Below, piece after piece: positions 33,433 through 33,967 of a stretch of 33,967 nucleotides of DNA. The number at the start of each line of letters is the position of its first letter. Within the stretch, counting starts at the first letter, position 1. The position numbers and the translations under genes were made by a program. This DNA comes from Myxococcales bacterium (GTDB lineage Bacteria; Myxococcota; UBA727; VGSZ01), in NCBI GenBank assembly GCA_023248635.1, contig JAHFED010000063.1, positions 1 to 33,967 of the forward strand. Direction: 5' to 3'. The notes under the pieces were generated by a model, which was given only the letters and a program-made list of their open reading frames with translations, was not told the origin of the DNA and searched no databases.

Positions 33433-33535
33433 AGTGGTCGGAGCGGTCGGCGCAAGTGCTTCCTGCTTTGCGCGGTCGGCACGGCGCGATGGTGCTTCCT
33501 GCTTTGCGCCGTGGCCACGGCGCAAAGTGAGGCAG
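33433..33535. repeat. Cluster of TGGC-loop palindrome copies
   Basis: After the astA stop there are two recognisable copies and one remnant of the 35-bp family. The copy at 33467 reads TTTGCGCGGT, loop CGGC, ACGGCGCGAT. The copy at 33503-33526 reads TTTGCGCCGT, loop GGCC in a shifted form, ACGGCGCAAA. Both are preceded by the spacer GTGCTTCCTGC, and a further GGGCTTCCTGC lies at 33605-33615 just before the next gene. All copies are in the same orientation as the array at 30161. They may help end the astA transcript. Confidence 0.88.
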
Positions 33536-33626
33536 CCGCCTGGGCCGTTGTCGTCGTCGGCTATGGTCTTCCCGTTGTGAGTCCGCGTGCCGTTCGCCAG
33601 CAGCGGGCTTCCTGCAGAGGTGAAGC

Positions 33627-33967
33627 GTGAAGGTCCACCGCACCCTGTTGCTTGCCGCCGCGAGCCTGACTGCTTGCGTGCTGGCGCCCGTCGAGGTCCT
33701 CGACGCTGATTGCGACAACGAAAGCCATCCTTGCGTCGTCGGCGGCGACGTCTGCATTTTTCGTCGTTGTGTGGCCGCATGTGACATCGACAACGACGAC
33801 TGTCCGCTCGATCGCACCTGCCGACGTGATCCCGCCAGCGATGAGTTTGGCTGTGTGCCCAAGAGCGCCGCCGGCGAGGGGGAGGGCGAGGGAGAAGGCG
33901 AGGGAGAAGGCGAGGGAGAAGGCGAGGGAGAAGGCGAGGGAGAAGGCGAGGGAGAAGGCGAGGGAGA
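33627..33967 (+). CDS. Cys-rich lipoprotein with Gly-Glu linker, 3' end outside window (partial)
   Basis: The GTG at 33627 follows AGAGGTGA and gives a lipoprotein signal LLLAAASLTAC with C17. About 65 residues with seven cysteines follow (DCDNESHPCVVGGDVC, RCVAACDIDNDDC, CRRDPASDEFGC), a small disulfide-rich module like those found in surface proteins of this group. From residue 83 the protein is a Gly-Glu repeat that runs to the window edge. Nothing can be said about the main domain beyond the edge. It is the second Gly-Glu lipoprotein in the window, the other being at 13361. Confidence 0.85.
   Translation, partial: MKVHRTLLLAAASLTACVLAPVEVLDADCDNESHPCVVGGDVCIFRRCVAACDIDNDDCPLDRTCRRDPASDEFGCVPKSAAGEGEGEGEGEGEGEGEGEGEGEGEGEGEGEG
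33873..33967 (+). repeat. 12-bp coding minisatellite (Gly-Glu), cut by window end
   Basis: The 12-bp unit GAGGGAGAAGGC repeats without change to the window edge. It encodes the same Gly-Glu linker as the tract at 13442 but with a different codon order, so the two tracts expanded independently. Confidence 0.93.

Noticed and set aside
1-33967. tRNA, rRNA or riboswitch genes
   Set aside because: No cloverleaf with a matching T-loop, no rRNA-like sequence and no known riboswitch core was seen in the gaps, all of which are short.

Overview
The window is high-GC DNA with the hallmarks of a Myxococcota-like (formerly deltaproteobacterial) genome. It has lipoproteins with long Gly-Glu linkers, a giant IPT/TIG surface lipoprotein carrying Myxococcus-type cysteine-rich repeats, an ECF sigma factor with a zinc-finger/FecR anti-sigma partner, an atypical Hsp70, PP2C phosphatase, HEAT-repeat and PEGA-domain proteins. 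The placement is inferred from gene content; no rRNA or tRNA gene was seen.

Layout. Positions 1-637 (minus, cut by the window edge) hold a TolB/CsgG-like protein with a TM segment. Positions 846-5469 (plus) are a coupled cluster: predicted envelope protein, ECF sigma factor, zinc-finger/FecR anti-sigma factor and a lipoprotein. A 63-bp palindromic repeat then precedes a protein with two RlaP-type nucleotidyltransferase domains (5650-7635). That gene overlaps a DTW-domain tRNA-modification protein with a decayed exonuclease-like tail (7626-8804). A GT1 glycosyltransferase (8884-10125) and a type IV pilin-like protein (10230-10817) follow. An Hsp70-like gene (10831-13296, minus) diverges from a Gly-Glu-rich secreted esterase-like lipoprotein (13361-14575). 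Next are dinB with an apparent one-base frameshift (14595-15831) and a 340-bp hairpin-rich gap.

Positions 16172-23689 encode a 2505-residue IPT/TIG, Cys-rich and beta-propeller lipoprotein. Two proteins of the same family as the gene at 1-637 lie directly downstream (23696-24919 and 24935-26080). The minus-strand block 26139-32128 holds a PP2C phosphatase, an ornithine-carbamoyltransferase-like enzyme with altered acceptor motifs, a HEAT-repeat/cyclophilin lipoprotein, a 35-bp palindrome array, a histone-H1-like protein with an Imm51-like C-terminal domain, and a MarR regulator. Arginine N-succinyltransferase (32357-33427, plus) and a truncated Gly-Glu lipoprotein (from 33627) close the window.

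The most unusual features are: a family of short palindromes with a TGGC loop, present as a perfect-period array and as dispersed copies with compensatory stem changes; the double RlaP protein coupled to a DTW protein with a dead exonuclease-like domain; the H1-like/Imm51-like fusion; the carbamoyltransferase with lost ornithine-binding motifs; and three 531-bp near-identical direct repeats inside the giant lipoprotein gene. All functions are inferred by reading motifs; no database search was run.
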